Part shown: piece by piece, positions 55,581 through 64,000 of the stretch
How the letters are laid out: every line of letters begins with the position of its first letter
Numbering within the stretch: position 1 is the first letter of the stretch
Origin: Xanthobacteraceae bacterium
GTDB lineage: Bacteria > Pseudomonadota > Alphaproteobacteria > Rhizobiales > Xanthobacteraceae
Assembly (NCBI GenBank): GCA_023954195.1
Contig: JAMLIK010000001.1
Span: 992,001-1,056,000 of the forward strand
Length of the DNA stretch: 64,000 nucleotides
Reading direction: 5' to 3'
Notes under the pieces: model-generated
Told to the model about the DNA's origin: nothing
Database searches by the model: none
What the model saw: only the letters and a program-made list of their open reading frames with translations
Translations under genes and position numbers: made by a program

Positions 55581-55712
55581 CATCCCTACTACGGCGGCGT
55601 CCTCGCGCGGGCGGGACCCATAACCCCTGGCGGTGGTTGTTTAAACAACCTTGCCTGATGGCAAGAGCCGCGCCGCCGCGGCGTATCGGTCCCCGCCTTC
55701 GCGGGGACGATG
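55581..55712. repeat. Dispersed element, family F, containing a perfect 16-bp palindrome
   Basis: The outer arms GTCCTCGCGCGGGCGGGACC and GGTCCCCGCCTTCGCGGGGA are inverted relative to each other, a pattern seen in Bradyrhizobium-type intergenic repeats. The centre holds GGTTGTTTAAACAACC (55635-55650), a perfect palindrome. It lies between convergent genes. Confidence 0.65.
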
Positions 55713-55797
55713 ATTTTCGGATCGCAAATCCGCGCGTAAATGAACCTCGGTCAGGCTCCGAACATGACGCCGCCGCGCGCGCCCGTCACATCATGCC

Positions 55798-56295
55798 TCA
55801 CGCCGCCGCCGCGCGGTTGACCGAAGCCTCGGCCAGCGTGGTCAGCGCGACGTCGGTCTTCTTCTCCTGCTGGAGCGTTGCGTCGAGCAGCTTTGCTGCG
55901 TCCTTCATGCCGAGTTGGGTCGCCCATTGCTTCAGGGTGCCGTAGCGGGAAATCTCGTAATGCTCCACCGCCTGCGCCGCGGCGAGCAGGCCGGCGTCGA
56001 GCGCCTCGCAGCCCTTGTATTCGCCCATGATCTCGCTGCCCTCGTCGAGAATGCCGACGATCGCATCGCAGGTCTTGCCGCGCGCGGGCTTGCCGAGCAA
56101 TTCGAAAATCTGTTCGAGCCGTTCGACCTGACCTTCGGTTTCGTCAAAATGCTTTTCGAACGCGGCGCGCAACTTGTCCGACTGGGCGGCCTTCGCCATC
56201 TTCGGCAGCGCTTTCAGAATGTGCTTCTCGGCGAAATAGATATCCTTCAGCGTATCGAGGAACAGATCGTTGAGGTCCTTGTCCTTGACGGGCAT
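55798..56295 (-). CDS. DUF892 (YciE/YciF) ferritin-like stress protein
   Basis: A 165-residue four-helix ferritin-like protein. The DUF892 pattern is clear: LNDLFLDTLKDIYFAEKHILKALPKMAKAA, AFEKHFDETEGQVERLEQIFELL, CDAIVGILDEG, and AVEHYEISRYGTLKQWATQLG, with Glu/His residues that could hold a di-iron site. It is usually induced by stress or osmotic shock. ATG at 56295 has GGAG six bases upstream. It is convergent with the UdgX gene. Confidence 0.93.
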   Translation of the reverse strand: MPVKDKDLNDLFLDTLKDIYFAEKHILKALPKMAKAAQSDKLRAAFEKHFDETEGQVERLEQIFELLGKPARGKTCDAIVGILDEGSEIMGEYKGCEALDAGLLAAAQAVEHYEISRYGTLKQWATQLGMKDAAKLLDATLQQEKKTDVALTTLAEASVNRAAAA

Positions 56296-56407
56296 CGCGG
56301 GCTCCATGACATGAGGGAAGACGGGATGGAAACGCCATCCCGTGCGTCAACGTCATGTCGGATACCTTGTTCCTGACGCCGCGCGCTTTCGCGCAAGCGC
56401 CGCCGCG

Positions 56408-57577
56408 TCACGCCGCCAGCGTATGCTCGACGAGCTTCGCCCAGTACGAGGCGCCATAGACGATGGCCTCGTCGTTGAAGTTGTAGGCCGGATGATGCAG
56501 CCCGGCGCTGTCGCCGTTGCCGACGAAGATGAACGCGCCGGGCCGCGCTTCCAGCATGTAGGCGAAATCTTCCGCGCCCATCATCGGCGGCACGGCATGG
56601 ACGTTGGCCGCGCCCGCGACGTCGCCGGCGATCCGCCGGGCGATCTCGGTCTGCTCGGGATGATTGACCGTCACCGGGTAACCGCGCTCATAAACGAGAT
56701 CGATCCGCGCGCCGGTCTGCTGCGTCACGCCCGCCACCACCTCGCGCACGCGCCGCTCCACCAGGTCGCGCACCTCCGGCAGCAGCGTGCGCACGGTGCC
56801 CTTCAGCTCGGCGATCTGCGGAATGACGTTGCGCGCGTTGCCGGCATGGAACTCGCAGATCGAGATCACCGCCGCCTCCAGCGGATCGACGGCGCGCGAC
56901 ACGATCGATTGCAGCGCGGTGACGAGCTGCGCGCCGGCCAGCACGGAATCGATGCACTTGTGCGGCCGCGCCGCGTGGCCGCCGAGCCCCTCGATGCGGA
57001 TGTCGATGGCGTCGGTCGCCGCCATGATCGGCCCCGGCCGCAGCGCGAACGAGCCCACCGGCAGGCCGGGGCCGTTGTGCATGCCGTAGACCTGCTCGAT
57101 CCGGAAGCGCTCCATCAGGCCGTCCTTAATCATGGCGTCGGCGCCCGCGCCGCCTTCCTCCGCCGGCTGGAAGATCACCACCGCCTCGCCGGCGAAGTCG
57201 CGCGTCTCGGTCAGATAGCGCGCCGCCCCCAGCAGCATCGCGGTGTGGCCGTCATGGCCGCAGGCGTGCATCTTGCCCGGCGCCTTCGACGCGTAGGGCA
57301 GATTGGTCTCCTCCTCGATCGGCAGCGCGTCCATGTCGGCGCGCAGCCCGATCACCTTGACCTCGCCGGCCGCCGGCTTGCGCCCCTTGATGACGCCGAC
57401 CACGCCGGTGCGGCCGAGCCCGGTCGCCACCTCGTCGCAGCCGAATTCGCGCAACCGCTCGGCCACGAAGGCGGCGGTGCCCTCGACGTCGTACATCAGT
57501 TCCGGATGGGCATGGAGATGCCGCCGCCACGCCATGATGTCGGGTTGCAGAGCGGCGATACGATTGATGACGGCCAT
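56408..57577 (-). CDS. M20 family amidohydrolase (hippurate hydrolase-like)
   Basis: A 389-residue metal-dependent amidohydrolase, M20D-type. It has WRRHLHAHPELMYDVEGTAAFV, the metal-site Cys/His HACGHDGHTAMLLGAARYL, Glu pair in IFQPAEEGGAGADAMI, MHNGPGLPVG and late His in AGLHHPAYNFNDEAIVYG. The lid domain includes GLGGHAARPHKCIDSV. The start at 57577 has GAGG seven bases upstream. Likely substrates are N-acyl amino acids such as hippurate or N-acetyl amino acids; the sequence does not decide between them. Confidence 0.92.
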   Translation of the reverse strand: MAVINRIAALQPDIMAWRRHLHAHPELMYDVEGTAAFVAERLREFGCDEVATGLGRTGVVGVIKGRKPAAGEVKVIGLRADMDALPIEEETNLPYASKAPGKMHACGHDGHTAMLLGAARYLTETRDFAGEAVVIFQPAEEGGAGADAMIKDGLMERFRIEQVYGMHNGPGLPVGSFALRPGPIMAATDAIDIRIEGLGGHAARPHKCIDSVLAGAQLVTALQSIVSRAVDPLEAAVISICEFHAGNARNVIPQIAELKGTVRTLLPEVRDLVERRVREVVAGVTQQTGARIDLVYERGYPVTVNHPEQTEIARRIAGDVAGAANVHAVPPMMGAEDFAYMLEARPGAFIFVGNGDSAGLHHPAYNFNDEAIVYGASYWAKLVEHTLAA

Positions 57578-57737
57578 GACCAACCTCGAATGCAGCCGGC
57601 ACGCGGGGGTACGTCCGGGGCGACAATCTAGCACGACGACGCGATCCGCCAAGATGGGCAAAAATTCCGCCGGATAGCCAATGTACATGGCCTGCTCGCG
57701 GCGCTATGGCATTTTCGGATGCCTGACCGGACATGAG

Positions 57738-57842
57738 GCGTCATCGTCCGCGAAGGCGGACGATCCAGTAATCGGAGCGCACGCGGGACAAATTCGATCC
57801 GATATTGAATACTGGATGCTCCGCCTTCGCGGAACATGACGG
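57738..57842. repeat. Dispersed palindromic repeat, family C, copy 2
   Basis: GCGTCATCGTCCGCGAAGGC with GGACGATCCAG, then GATATTGAATACTGGATGCT with CCGCCTTCGCGGAACATGAC. Same two-arm layout as copy 1 (40949). It fills much of the 361-base gap between the divergent M20 and GMC genes. Confidence 0.85.
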
Positions 57843-57938
57843 TTTTCGTGCCGTGCATTTGCGCACAACACGAATATCCGGCCAGATTTCCACGACGGTC
57901 GGGACCCAATCCGACAACGAAGAAGAACACGGTGCGAC

Positions 57939-59558
57939 ATGGTGAAACGGATCGAGGGCGAGTTCGACTATATCGTCGCCGGCGCGGGAACGGCGGGTTG
58001 CGTCACCGCCAACCGGCTGAGCGAAAACGGCAAGCACCGCGTGCTGATCCTCGAAGCCGGCGGCAACGACAACTGGATCTGGTTTCATATTCCGGTCGGC
58101 TACCTGTTCGCCATCGGCAATCCCCGCTCGGACTGGATGTTCAAGACCGAGCCGGAACCCGGCCTCAATGGCCGCGCGCTGAACTACCCGCGCGGCAAGG
58201 TGATCGGCGGATCGTCGGCGATCAACGCCATGATCTCGATGCGCGGACAGGCGGCGGACTACAACCACTGGCGGCAACTCGGCCTGACCGGCTGGGGCTG
58301 GGACGACGTGCTGCCGGTGTTCAAGCGCCTTGAGGATCATTTCCTCGGCGACAGCGCCATTCACGGCACCGGCGGCGGCTGGCGCATCGAGGCGCCGCGC
58401 TTGTCGTGGACCATCCTCGACGCCATCGGCGACGCCGCCGAGCAGATGGGCATTCCGCGCATCCCGGATTTCAACACCGGCGACAACGAGGGCGTCAGCT
58501 ACTTTCACGTCAACCAGAAGCGCGGGCGGCGCTGGTCGGCGGCGCGCGGCTTCCTGAAACCGGCGCTCGGCCGCGCCAACCTGCGGCTTGAAACCAACGT
58601 GCTGGTGGATCGCCTGATCGTCGAGAACGGCCGCGCCGTCGGCGTGCGGTTTTCCCGCGGCGGCGAGGTGTTCGAGGCGCGGACCAAGGGCGAGGTGATC
58701 CTGTGCGCGGGCTCGATCGGCTCGGTCGCCATCCTGCACCGCTCCGGCATCGGACCGGCCGACTGGCTCGGCGCCCTCGGCATCGACGTCGCGGCGGACC
58801 GCCCCGGCGTCGGCCGCAACTTGCAGGACCATCTTCAGCAGCGCGCGATCTACAAGGTGTCCGGCGTCAAGACCCTGAACGAAACCTATTACTCGCTGAT
58901 CGGACGTGGGCTGATGGGCGTCGATTACGCCTTGCGACGGCGCGGGCCGCTGACCATGGCGCCGTCGCAACTCGGCATCTTCACGCGCTCCGATCCCACC
59001 CGCGAGCGCGCCAACATCCAGTTCCACGCCCAGCCGCTGTCGCTGGATAAATTCGGCGATCCGCTGCATCGCTTCCCGGCGGTGACGGTGAGCGCCTGCA
59101 ACCTGCAACCGACCTCGCGCGGCACCGTCCGCCTGCGCTCCAGGGCACCGCAGGACGCGCCGGTGATCGCGCCGAATTATCTGGCGACCGACGACGACCG
59201 CCAGGTCGCCGCCGACGCCATCCGCGTCACCCGGCGGCTGATGAAGCAGCAGGCGCTGGCGCGCTACCGGCCGGAGGAATATCTGCCCGGCGGCAGCGTC
59301 GGCGACGACGACGCCTCATTGGCGAAAGCCGCCGGCGACATCGGCACCACCATCTTCCATCCCGTCGGCACCGCCAAGATGGGGCTGCCGAGCGACCCGA
59401 GCGCGGTGGTCGACGAGCGGCTGCGGCTCTACGGCATCGGCGGCTTGCGCGTGGTCGACGCCTCGGTAATGCCGACGATTACTTCCGGCAACACCAACAC
59501 GCCGACCGCGATGATCGCCGCGAAGGCGGCGGCGATGATCCTTGAGGACGCGCGGTAG
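57939..59558 (+). CDS. GMC-family FAD-dependent oxidoreductase
   Basis: A 539-residue choline dehydrogenase-like flavoprotein. The FAD Rossmann motif FDYIVAGAGTAGCVTANRLSE opens the chain; the GMC signatures are PRGKVIGGSSAINAMISMRGQ and GEVILCAGSIGSVAILHRSGIG. C-terminal HPVGTAKMG with the catalytic His and NTNTPTAMIAAKAA with the second His/Asn pair follow. Length is standard. Acts on an unidentified alcohol substrate; betA would be one guess, but the specificity is unproven. Confidence 0.92.
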   Translation: MVKRIEGEFDYIVAGAGTAGCVTANRLSENGKHRVLILEAGGNDNWIWFHIPVGYLFAIGNPRSDWMFKTEPEPGLNGRALNYPRGKVIGGSSAINAMISMRGQAADYNHWRQLGLTGWGWDDVLPVFKRLEDHFLGDSAIHGTGGGWRIEAPRLSWTILDAIGDAAEQMGIPRIPDFNTGDNEGVSYFHVNQKRGRRWSAARGFLKPALGRANLRLETNVLVDRLIVENGRAVGVRFSRGGEVFEARTKGEVILCAGSIGSVAILHRSGIGPADWLGALGIDVAADRPGVGRNLQDHLQQRAIYKVSGVKTLNETYYSLIGRGLMGVDYALRRRGPLTMAPSQLGIFTRSDPTRERANIQFHAQPLSLDKFGDPLHRFPAVTVSACNLQPTSRGTVRLRSRAPQDAPVIAPNYLATDDDRQVAADAIRVTRRLMKQQALARYRPEEYLPGGSVGDDDASLAKAAGDIGTTIFHPVGTAKMGLPSDPSAVVDERLRLYGIGGLRVVDASVMPTITSGNTNTPTAMIAAKAAAMILEDAR

Positions 59559-59568
59559 CAAGCGAATG

Positions 59569-59702
59569 TTGTGTCCCGGACGCGGTGCGGCGTGAAACGC
59601 CGCGCCGCAGAGCCGGGACCGTATCAACTGCATCGCTCGCGACGGTCCCGGATCAGCGAAGCGGCACGGCGCTGACGCTTGCGCCGCATCGCATCCGGGA
59701 CA
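59569..59702. repeat. Dispersed palindromic repeat, family A, copy 5
   Basis: TGTGTCCCGGACGCGGTGCG to CGCATCGCATCCGGGACACA, with arms CCGCAGAGCCGGGACCG and CGGTCCCGGATCAGCG. It lies between the convergent GMC and RND permease genes. Confidence 0.85.
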
Positions 59703-59712
59703 CAGGCTGCAC

Positions 59713-62700
59713 CTACGCCCGCCCGGCCTCGAACGCCTGGATCGCGCGGGTGCGCTGCGAGGTCAGTTCCGCCTGGTGATCGGTGGCGATCGCGACATAC
59801 ACCGCCGGCAGCACGAACAGCGTGAACAGCGTGCCGATGGTCATGCCTGCCACCACCACCAGGCCGATGGAGAAGCGGCTCGCCGCGCCCGCGCCGCTCG
59901 CGGTGAGCAGCGGCAGCAGGCCGGCGACCATGGCGGCGGTGGTCATCAGGATCGGCCGCAGCCGGACCCGCGCCGCGCGCTCAATCGCCGCGCGCTTGTC
60001 GACGTTGGCGTTGCGTTGCAGTTCGTTGGCGAACTCCACCATCAGGATGCCGTGCTTGCTGATGAGGCCGATCAGCGTCAGCAGGCCGACCTGGGTGTAG
60101 ATGTTGATGGTGGCGACGCCGAGGAACAGCGGCAGCAGCGCGCCGGAGATCGCCATCGGCACGCTGATGAGGATCACCAGCGGGTCGCGCAGGCTCTCGA
60201 ACTGCGCCGCCAGCACCAGGAAGATAATCACCAGCGCGAAACCGAACGCGATCGCCAGTTGATTGCCTTCCGTCACGTATTGCCGCGCGTCCGCGAGGTA
60301 GTCGTGGCTGAAGCCGGCCGGGAAGTTTTTGGCCTGGCTTTCGAGGAAGTCGACCGCCTGGCCGACGGTGACGCCGGGCATCGGCACCGCCTGGAAGGTG
60401 GCGGCGTTGAGCTGGTTGTAGTGCGACAGCGCGTTGGGATCGGTGCCGGTCTCGATCGACACCAGCGTCGCCAGCGGAATCTGCTGGCCGCTCGTGCTCG
60501 GCACGTAAAAGCCGTCAAGCGATTCCGGGGTCAGGCGCAGCGCGCGCGGCACCTGCGGAATCACCTGATAGGAGCGTCCCTCCAGATTGAAGCGGTTGAT
60601 GTAGTTGCCGCCGAGCAGGGTCGCGAGCGTGGCGCCGAGCTGCTGCATCGTCACGCCGAGATCGTTCGCCTTGGTGCGGTCGATGGCGACGCGCACCACC
60701 GGCTGGTTGAAATCGAGGTCGCTGTCGGTGACGATGAACAGGCCGGATTTGCGCGCGGCTTCCTTGAGCTTGTTCATCTCCTCGTAGACCGCGCGGAAGC
60801 CGGCGGTGGAATACAGCACCATCTGGATCGGCAGACCGCCCGGTCCGCCCGGCAGCGCCGGCAGGTTAAAGGCGAAAGCCTGAACGCCCTCGACCTTGCT
60901 GATCTCGGCCTGCACCAGCGATTTCAGCGCGATCGACGAACGCTTGCGCTCGTCCCACGGCTTCAGCAACATGCCGGCGATGCCGCTGTTGATGCCGTTG
61001 ATGCCGTTAATCATGAAGCGCAGGTCGGTTTCCGGAAAGCCCGCGAAAGCCTTGTCGAGCTTGCCGCCGTAATAATCCATGTAGTCGAGGTTGGCGTATT
61101 TCGGCCCCTTGACGATCGAGAACACGATGCCCTGATCCTCCTCCGGCGCCAGTTCCTTGGAGGTGTGCATGTACATGAAGCCGACCAGCCCGAGAATGGT
61201 GACCGCGAACAGCGCGGTGATCGGCCGATAGTCGAGCGAGCGGTCGAGCATCCGGCCGTACCCGTTGGTTACCGCGCTGAACACGGCGTCGACCTTGCGC
61301 GCGAACCAGCCCTGCTGCTCGTGCTTGAGCAGCACCGAGCACATCATCGGCGACAGCGTCAGCGCGACGACGCCGGAGACGATCACCGAGCCCGCGAGCG
61401 TGAAGGCGAATTCGCGGAACAGCGCGCCGGTGAGGCCGCCGAGGAAGCCGATCGGGGCGTACACCGCCGCCAGCGTGATGGTCATCGAAATCACCGGGCC
61501 GACGATTTCGCGGGCGCCTTCCAGCGCGGCATGGACCGGCGTCTTGCCCTCCTCCAGATGGCGGTGGATGTTCTCCACCACCACGATGGCGTCGTCGACG
61601 ACGAGGCCGATCGCCAGCACCATCGCCAGCAGCGTCAGAAGATTGAAGCTGAAGCCGGCGGCGATCATCAGCGCGCAGACCCCGACCAGCGACAGCGGGA
61701 TCGTCACCACCGGAATGATGACGGAACGCAGCGAACCGAGGAACAGGAAGATCACCACGATGACGATGACCACCGCCTCGATCAGCGTGTTGCGCACTTC
61801 CTGAATCGAGGAGGTGATGAACTTGGTCGAATCGAAGGCGACCTTCATCTTCATCGACGGCGGCAGGTTGCGCTCGATGTCGGGGAACAGCGCGCGGACG
61901 CCGCGGACGATGTTCAGCGGGTTGCCCTGCGGCGTCGCCTGCACGCCGATGAAGATCGCGTGCTGGCCGCTGAAAGCGACGCTGGCGTCGCTGCTTTGCG
62001 CGGCCAGTTCGACATAGGCGATGTCCTCCATGCGGACGAAGCCGCCATCCCGCGCCTTCACCGTCATCCGCTTGAACTCCTCGACGCTTTGCAGGTCGGT
62101 GTTGGTGGAGACGTTGGAGATCGTGAAATAGCCCTTGGTCTGGCCGGCCGCGGCCTGGAAGTTGTTGGCGGCGATCGCGGCGGTGACCTCGGTGATGCTG
62201 ACATTGCGGCCGGCCATCTTCACCGGATCGAGCCACAGCCGCATGGCGAAGGTCTGGCCGCCGAGAATATCGGCGGACGCCACGCCGTCGACGGTCGACA
62301 GGATCGGCTGCACCACGCGCGTCAGGTAGTCGGAGATCGCCGAGCCCGACAGTTCATCGCTGGAGAAGCCGATATACATCACCGCCGTGGTTTCGCCGGT
62401 GGATTTCAGGATCACCGGGTCGTTGGCTTCCTTCGGGATCAGGTACTTCACCGAATTGACCTTCGACAGTACCTCTGTCAGCGCCGCGTTCGGATCGAAG
62501 TTGAGCTTGATGAAAACCTTGATCTGGCTCTGGCTCTGGATCGAGTTCGAGGTGATGTAGTCGACGCCGTCGGCCGAGGCCACCGCCTGCTCGATCGGCG
62601 TGGTGATGAAGCCCTGCATCAGCTCCGGCGAGGCGCCGGGATAAGCGGTGGTGATGGTGATGACCGTGTTCGACAGCTTGGGATATTGCCGGATCGGCAG

Positions 62701-62793
62701 CTTGAACGCGGCGGCGCCGCCGATCAGCAGGATCAGCAGGCTGACGACCACCGACAGGATCGGCCGCTTGATGAAGATATCGGTGAATGCCAT
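59713..62793 (-). CDS. RND multidrug efflux permease (HAE1/AcrB type)
   Basis: A 1026-residue inner-membrane proton-driven exporter. It opens MAFTDIFIKRPILSVVVSLLILLIG; two large periplasmic loops follow spans 1 and 7. Proton-relay Asp residues are in GLVVDDAIVVVENIHRHLEEG; the second half has AIAFGFALVIIFLVLAAQFES and GLISKHGILMVEFANELQ. ATG at 62793 has GGAG six bases upstream. The adaptor gene lies 98 bases upstream, giving an adaptor-permease operon; no outer-membrane channel gene is present here. Confidence 0.95.
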   Translation of the reverse strand: MAFTDIFIKRPILSVVVSLLILLIGGAAAFKLPIRQYPKLSNTVITITTAYPGASPELMQGFITTPIEQAVASADGVDYITSNSIQSQSQIKVFIKLNFDPNAALTEVLSKVNSVKYLIPKEANDPVILKSTGETTAVMYIGFSSDELSGSAISDYLTRVVQPILSTVDGVASADILGGQTFAMRLWLDPVKMAGRNVSITEVTAAIAANNFQAAAGQTKGYFTISNVSTNTDLQSVEEFKRMTVKARDGGFVRMEDIAYVELAAQSSDASVAFSGQHAIFIGVQATPQGNPLNIVRGVRALFPDIERNLPPSMKMKVAFDSTKFITSSIQEVRNTLIEAVVIVIVVIFLFLGSLRSVIIPVVTIPLSLVGVCALMIAAGFSFNLLTLLAMVLAIGLVVDDAIVVVENIHRHLEEGKTPVHAALEGAREIVGPVISMTITLAAVYAPIGFLGGLTGALFREFAFTLAGSVIVSGVVALTLSPMMCSVLLKHEQQGWFARKVDAVFSAVTNGYGRMLDRSLDYRPITALFAVTILGLVGFMYMHTSKELAPEEDQGIVFSIVKGPKYANLDYMDYYGGKLDKAFAGFPETDLRFMINGINGINSGIAGMLLKPWDERKRSSIALKSLVQAEISKVEGVQAFAFNLPALPGGPGGLPIQMVLYSTAGFRAVYEEMNKLKEAARKSGLFIVTDSDLDFNQPVVRVAIDRTKANDLGVTMQQLGATLATLLGGNYINRFNLEGRSYQVIPQVPRALRLTPESLDGFYVPSTSGQQIPLATLVSIETGTDPNALSHYNQLNAATFQAVPMPGVTVGQAVDFLESQAKNFPAGFSHDYLADARQYVTEGNQLAIAFGFALVIIFLVLAAQFESLRDPLVILISVPMAISGALLPLFLGVATINIYTQVGLLTLIGLISKHGILMVEFANELQRNANVDKRAAIERAARVRLRPILMTTAAMVAGLLPLLTASGAGAASRFSIGLVVVAGMTIGTLFTLFVLPAVYVAIATDHQAELTSQRTRAIQAFEAGRA

Positions 62794-62891
62794 TGCGGGC
62801 TCCATGGGCGGCCGGCGTCTGCTTGGACCCGACCGGACAACATTGGCTCAGATCGAGGCCGCGCGGCGGCCCCGGACACCGGTGGCGCGGC

Positions 62892-64000
62892 TCAGTGCCG
62901 CGGCGGCGGGCTGATGATCGGCGGCAGCGGATCCTTCGAAATCTCCACGGCGGCGCCCGATTGCAGTCGCAACTGGCCGACGGCGACAACCTTGTCGCCC
63001 GCCTGCAAGCCCTGGGTGATCGCCACGCGGCCGTTGGCCCGCTCGCCGGTCCGCACGAAGGTCCGCTCGGCGGTCAGGCTGGTCTTGCCGTCGTCCGCCT
63101 TCTTTTCCTTGATGAGGTAGACGCTGTCGCCGTACAGTGTGAACTCGATCGCGGTTTCCGGAACGGTGACCACGGCGGGATTGTCCGGCAACACCACGGT
63201 GGTGGTGGCGAACATGCCCGGCTTCAGGATCTTTTCCGGATTGGCGATGGTCGCCTGCGCGCGGATGTTGCGGGTGTCGGTGGCGATCTGCGGCTCGATG
63301 GTGGTGATGGCGCCGTCGAAGGTCTTGCCCGGATAGGCGTCGACCGAGATGCGCACCACCTGCCCGACCGCCAGCCGGCCGCTGTCCTTCTCGGTCACGG
63401 TGAAGTTGGCGTACAGCTTCGACAGATCCGTCAGCGAGACGATCTGGGTGCCGGCGGTGAGGAACTGGCCGACCTCGACGTGACGGACGCCGAGCACGCC
63501 GTCGAACGGCGCCCGCACCAGTTTCTGCGAAATGATCGCCTCGGTCTTGGCGATGCCGGCATTGGCCTGATCGAAGGCGGCCTGCGCCTGATCGACGGTC
63601 GCTTGCGGCCCGAACTGGCGCACCGCCAGTTGCTTGGCGCGGTCGAGCGACAGTTCCGCCACCCTGGCCTGCGCCTTGTAGCTGGCGAGATCGCCCTGGT
63701 CCGGCTTGTCGAACAGTTGCACCAGCGGCTGCCCCTCGGTGACGTGGCTGCCGGCGGTGAACAGGACGTCGGTGACGCGGCCGGAGACATCCGAGGTGAC
63801 GTTGACCTGATGCACCGCGGCGAGTTCGCCGACCGTGCGCAGCGTGTTCGGAATCACCTCCAGCTTCGCCTCGGCGGCGCTGACCGTGATCGGCGGCGGC
63901 TTGTTGTTGGCGAAGAACTGCGCGATCATGTGGCTGCGGAAGGCGTTGAAGCCGACCACCCCGCCGACCAGGATCGCCAGCAGCACGCCGACGATGATGA
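62892..64000 (-). CDS. RND efflux periplasmic adaptor (membrane fusion protein), 5' end outside window
   Basis: At least 365 residues are visible. The frame is open to the window edge, and the first residues (IIVGVLLAILVGGVVGFNAF) are the N-terminal membrane anchor, so the real start is a short way upstream. The lipoyl/barrel halves are VNVTSDVSGRVTDVLFTAGSHVTEGQPLVQLFD and VRAPFDGVLGVRHVEVGQFL, with a coiled-coil hairpin between, then a beta-barrel (NFTVTEKDSGRLAVGQVV) and a membrane-proximal domain. It links the permease to an outer-membrane channel. Confidence 0.93.
   Translation of the reverse strand, partial: IIVGVLLAILVGGVVGFNAFRSHMIAQFFANNKPPPITVSAAEAKLEVIPNTLRTVGELAAVHQVNVTSDVSGRVTDVLFTAGSHVTEGQPLVQLFDKPDQGDLASYKAQARVAELSLDRAKQLAVRQFGPQATVDQAQAAFDQANAGIAKTEAIISQKLVRAPFDGVLGVRHVEVGQFLTAGTQIVSLTDLSKLYANFTVTEKDSGRLAVGQVVRISVDAYPGKTFDGAITTIEPQIATDTRNIRAQATIANPEKILKPGMFATTTVVLPDNPAVVTVPETAIEFTLYGDSVYLIKEKKADDGKTSLTAERTFVRTGERANGRVAITQGLQAGDKVVAVGQLRLQSGAAVEISKDPLPPIISPPPRH

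Noticed and set aside
59776-63120. A very long plus-strand frame opposite the RND permease
   Set aside because: It mirrors a strongly conserved efflux permease and adaptor; its translation is His/Arg/Asp-rich with no family features, as expected for antisense of high-GC coding DNA.

Overview
The window is GC-rich alphaproteobacterial chromosome, most likely from the Bradyrhizobium/Rhodopseudomonas/Afipia group (Nitrobacteraceae). Supporting signs are MucR and DivJ-type regulators, DUF2336, DUF1491, DUF5330 and DUF6456 proteins, an Flp pilin, an imuA-imuB-dnaE2 cassette with a GTTC-N7-GTTC SOS box, and several families of dispersed palindromic repeats typical of these genomes. The genus cannot be fixed from the sequence. 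No rRNA, tRNA, CRISPR array or insertion-sequence transposase was seen.

Left part (1-12 kb): the tail of a secreted trypsin-like protease and two small genes are followed by a minus-strand phage-head module resembling the head genes of a gene transfer agent. It holds a small basic protein, terminase, portal, two small proteins, prohead protease and HK97 capsid. No tail genes follow the capsid. Instead there is a two-part toxin-like protein (phage-style linker plus HNH-like nuclease tail), its probable DUF2019 immunity partner, and a decayed second DUF2019 copy. The module is further interrupted by a plus-strand pair of membrane-protein genes between protease and capsid, and by a nonsense-mutated GIY-YIG gene flanked by two dispersed repeats between terminase and portal.

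12-30 kb: cell-envelope and cell-cycle genes. These include an Flp pilin, a YcgN-family protein, PBP1A, a DUF1214/DUF1254 pair, a lipoprotein, a DUF2336 protein with a perfect CtrA-type site upstream, a DivJ-like kinase with a peptidoglycan-binding partner, SufE, a DnaA-type HTH protein overlapping a DUF6456 gene, MucR, an M20 dipeptidase and a HerA-like ATPase.

30-45 kb: the folate operon folP-folB-folK is followed by methylmalonyl-CoA mutase mutA-mutB. A MNT/HEPN toxin-antitoxin-type pair and an RsiV-like secreted protein sit between mutB and its G-protein chaperone meaB. Then come a C15 peptidase, a Bcr/CflA exporter, an ECF sigma/anti-sigma pair, a diguanylate cyclase and a second DUF2336 protein.

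45-64 kb: an enoyl-CoA hydratase and a CoA-transferase with its halves in unusual order; the SOS mutasome operon imuA-imuB-dnaE2, divergent from a UdgX-type uracil-DNA glycosylase; a DUF892 ferritin-like protein; an M20 amidohydrolase; a GMC oxidoreductase; and an RND efflux pump (permease and adaptor, the adaptor cut by the window edge).
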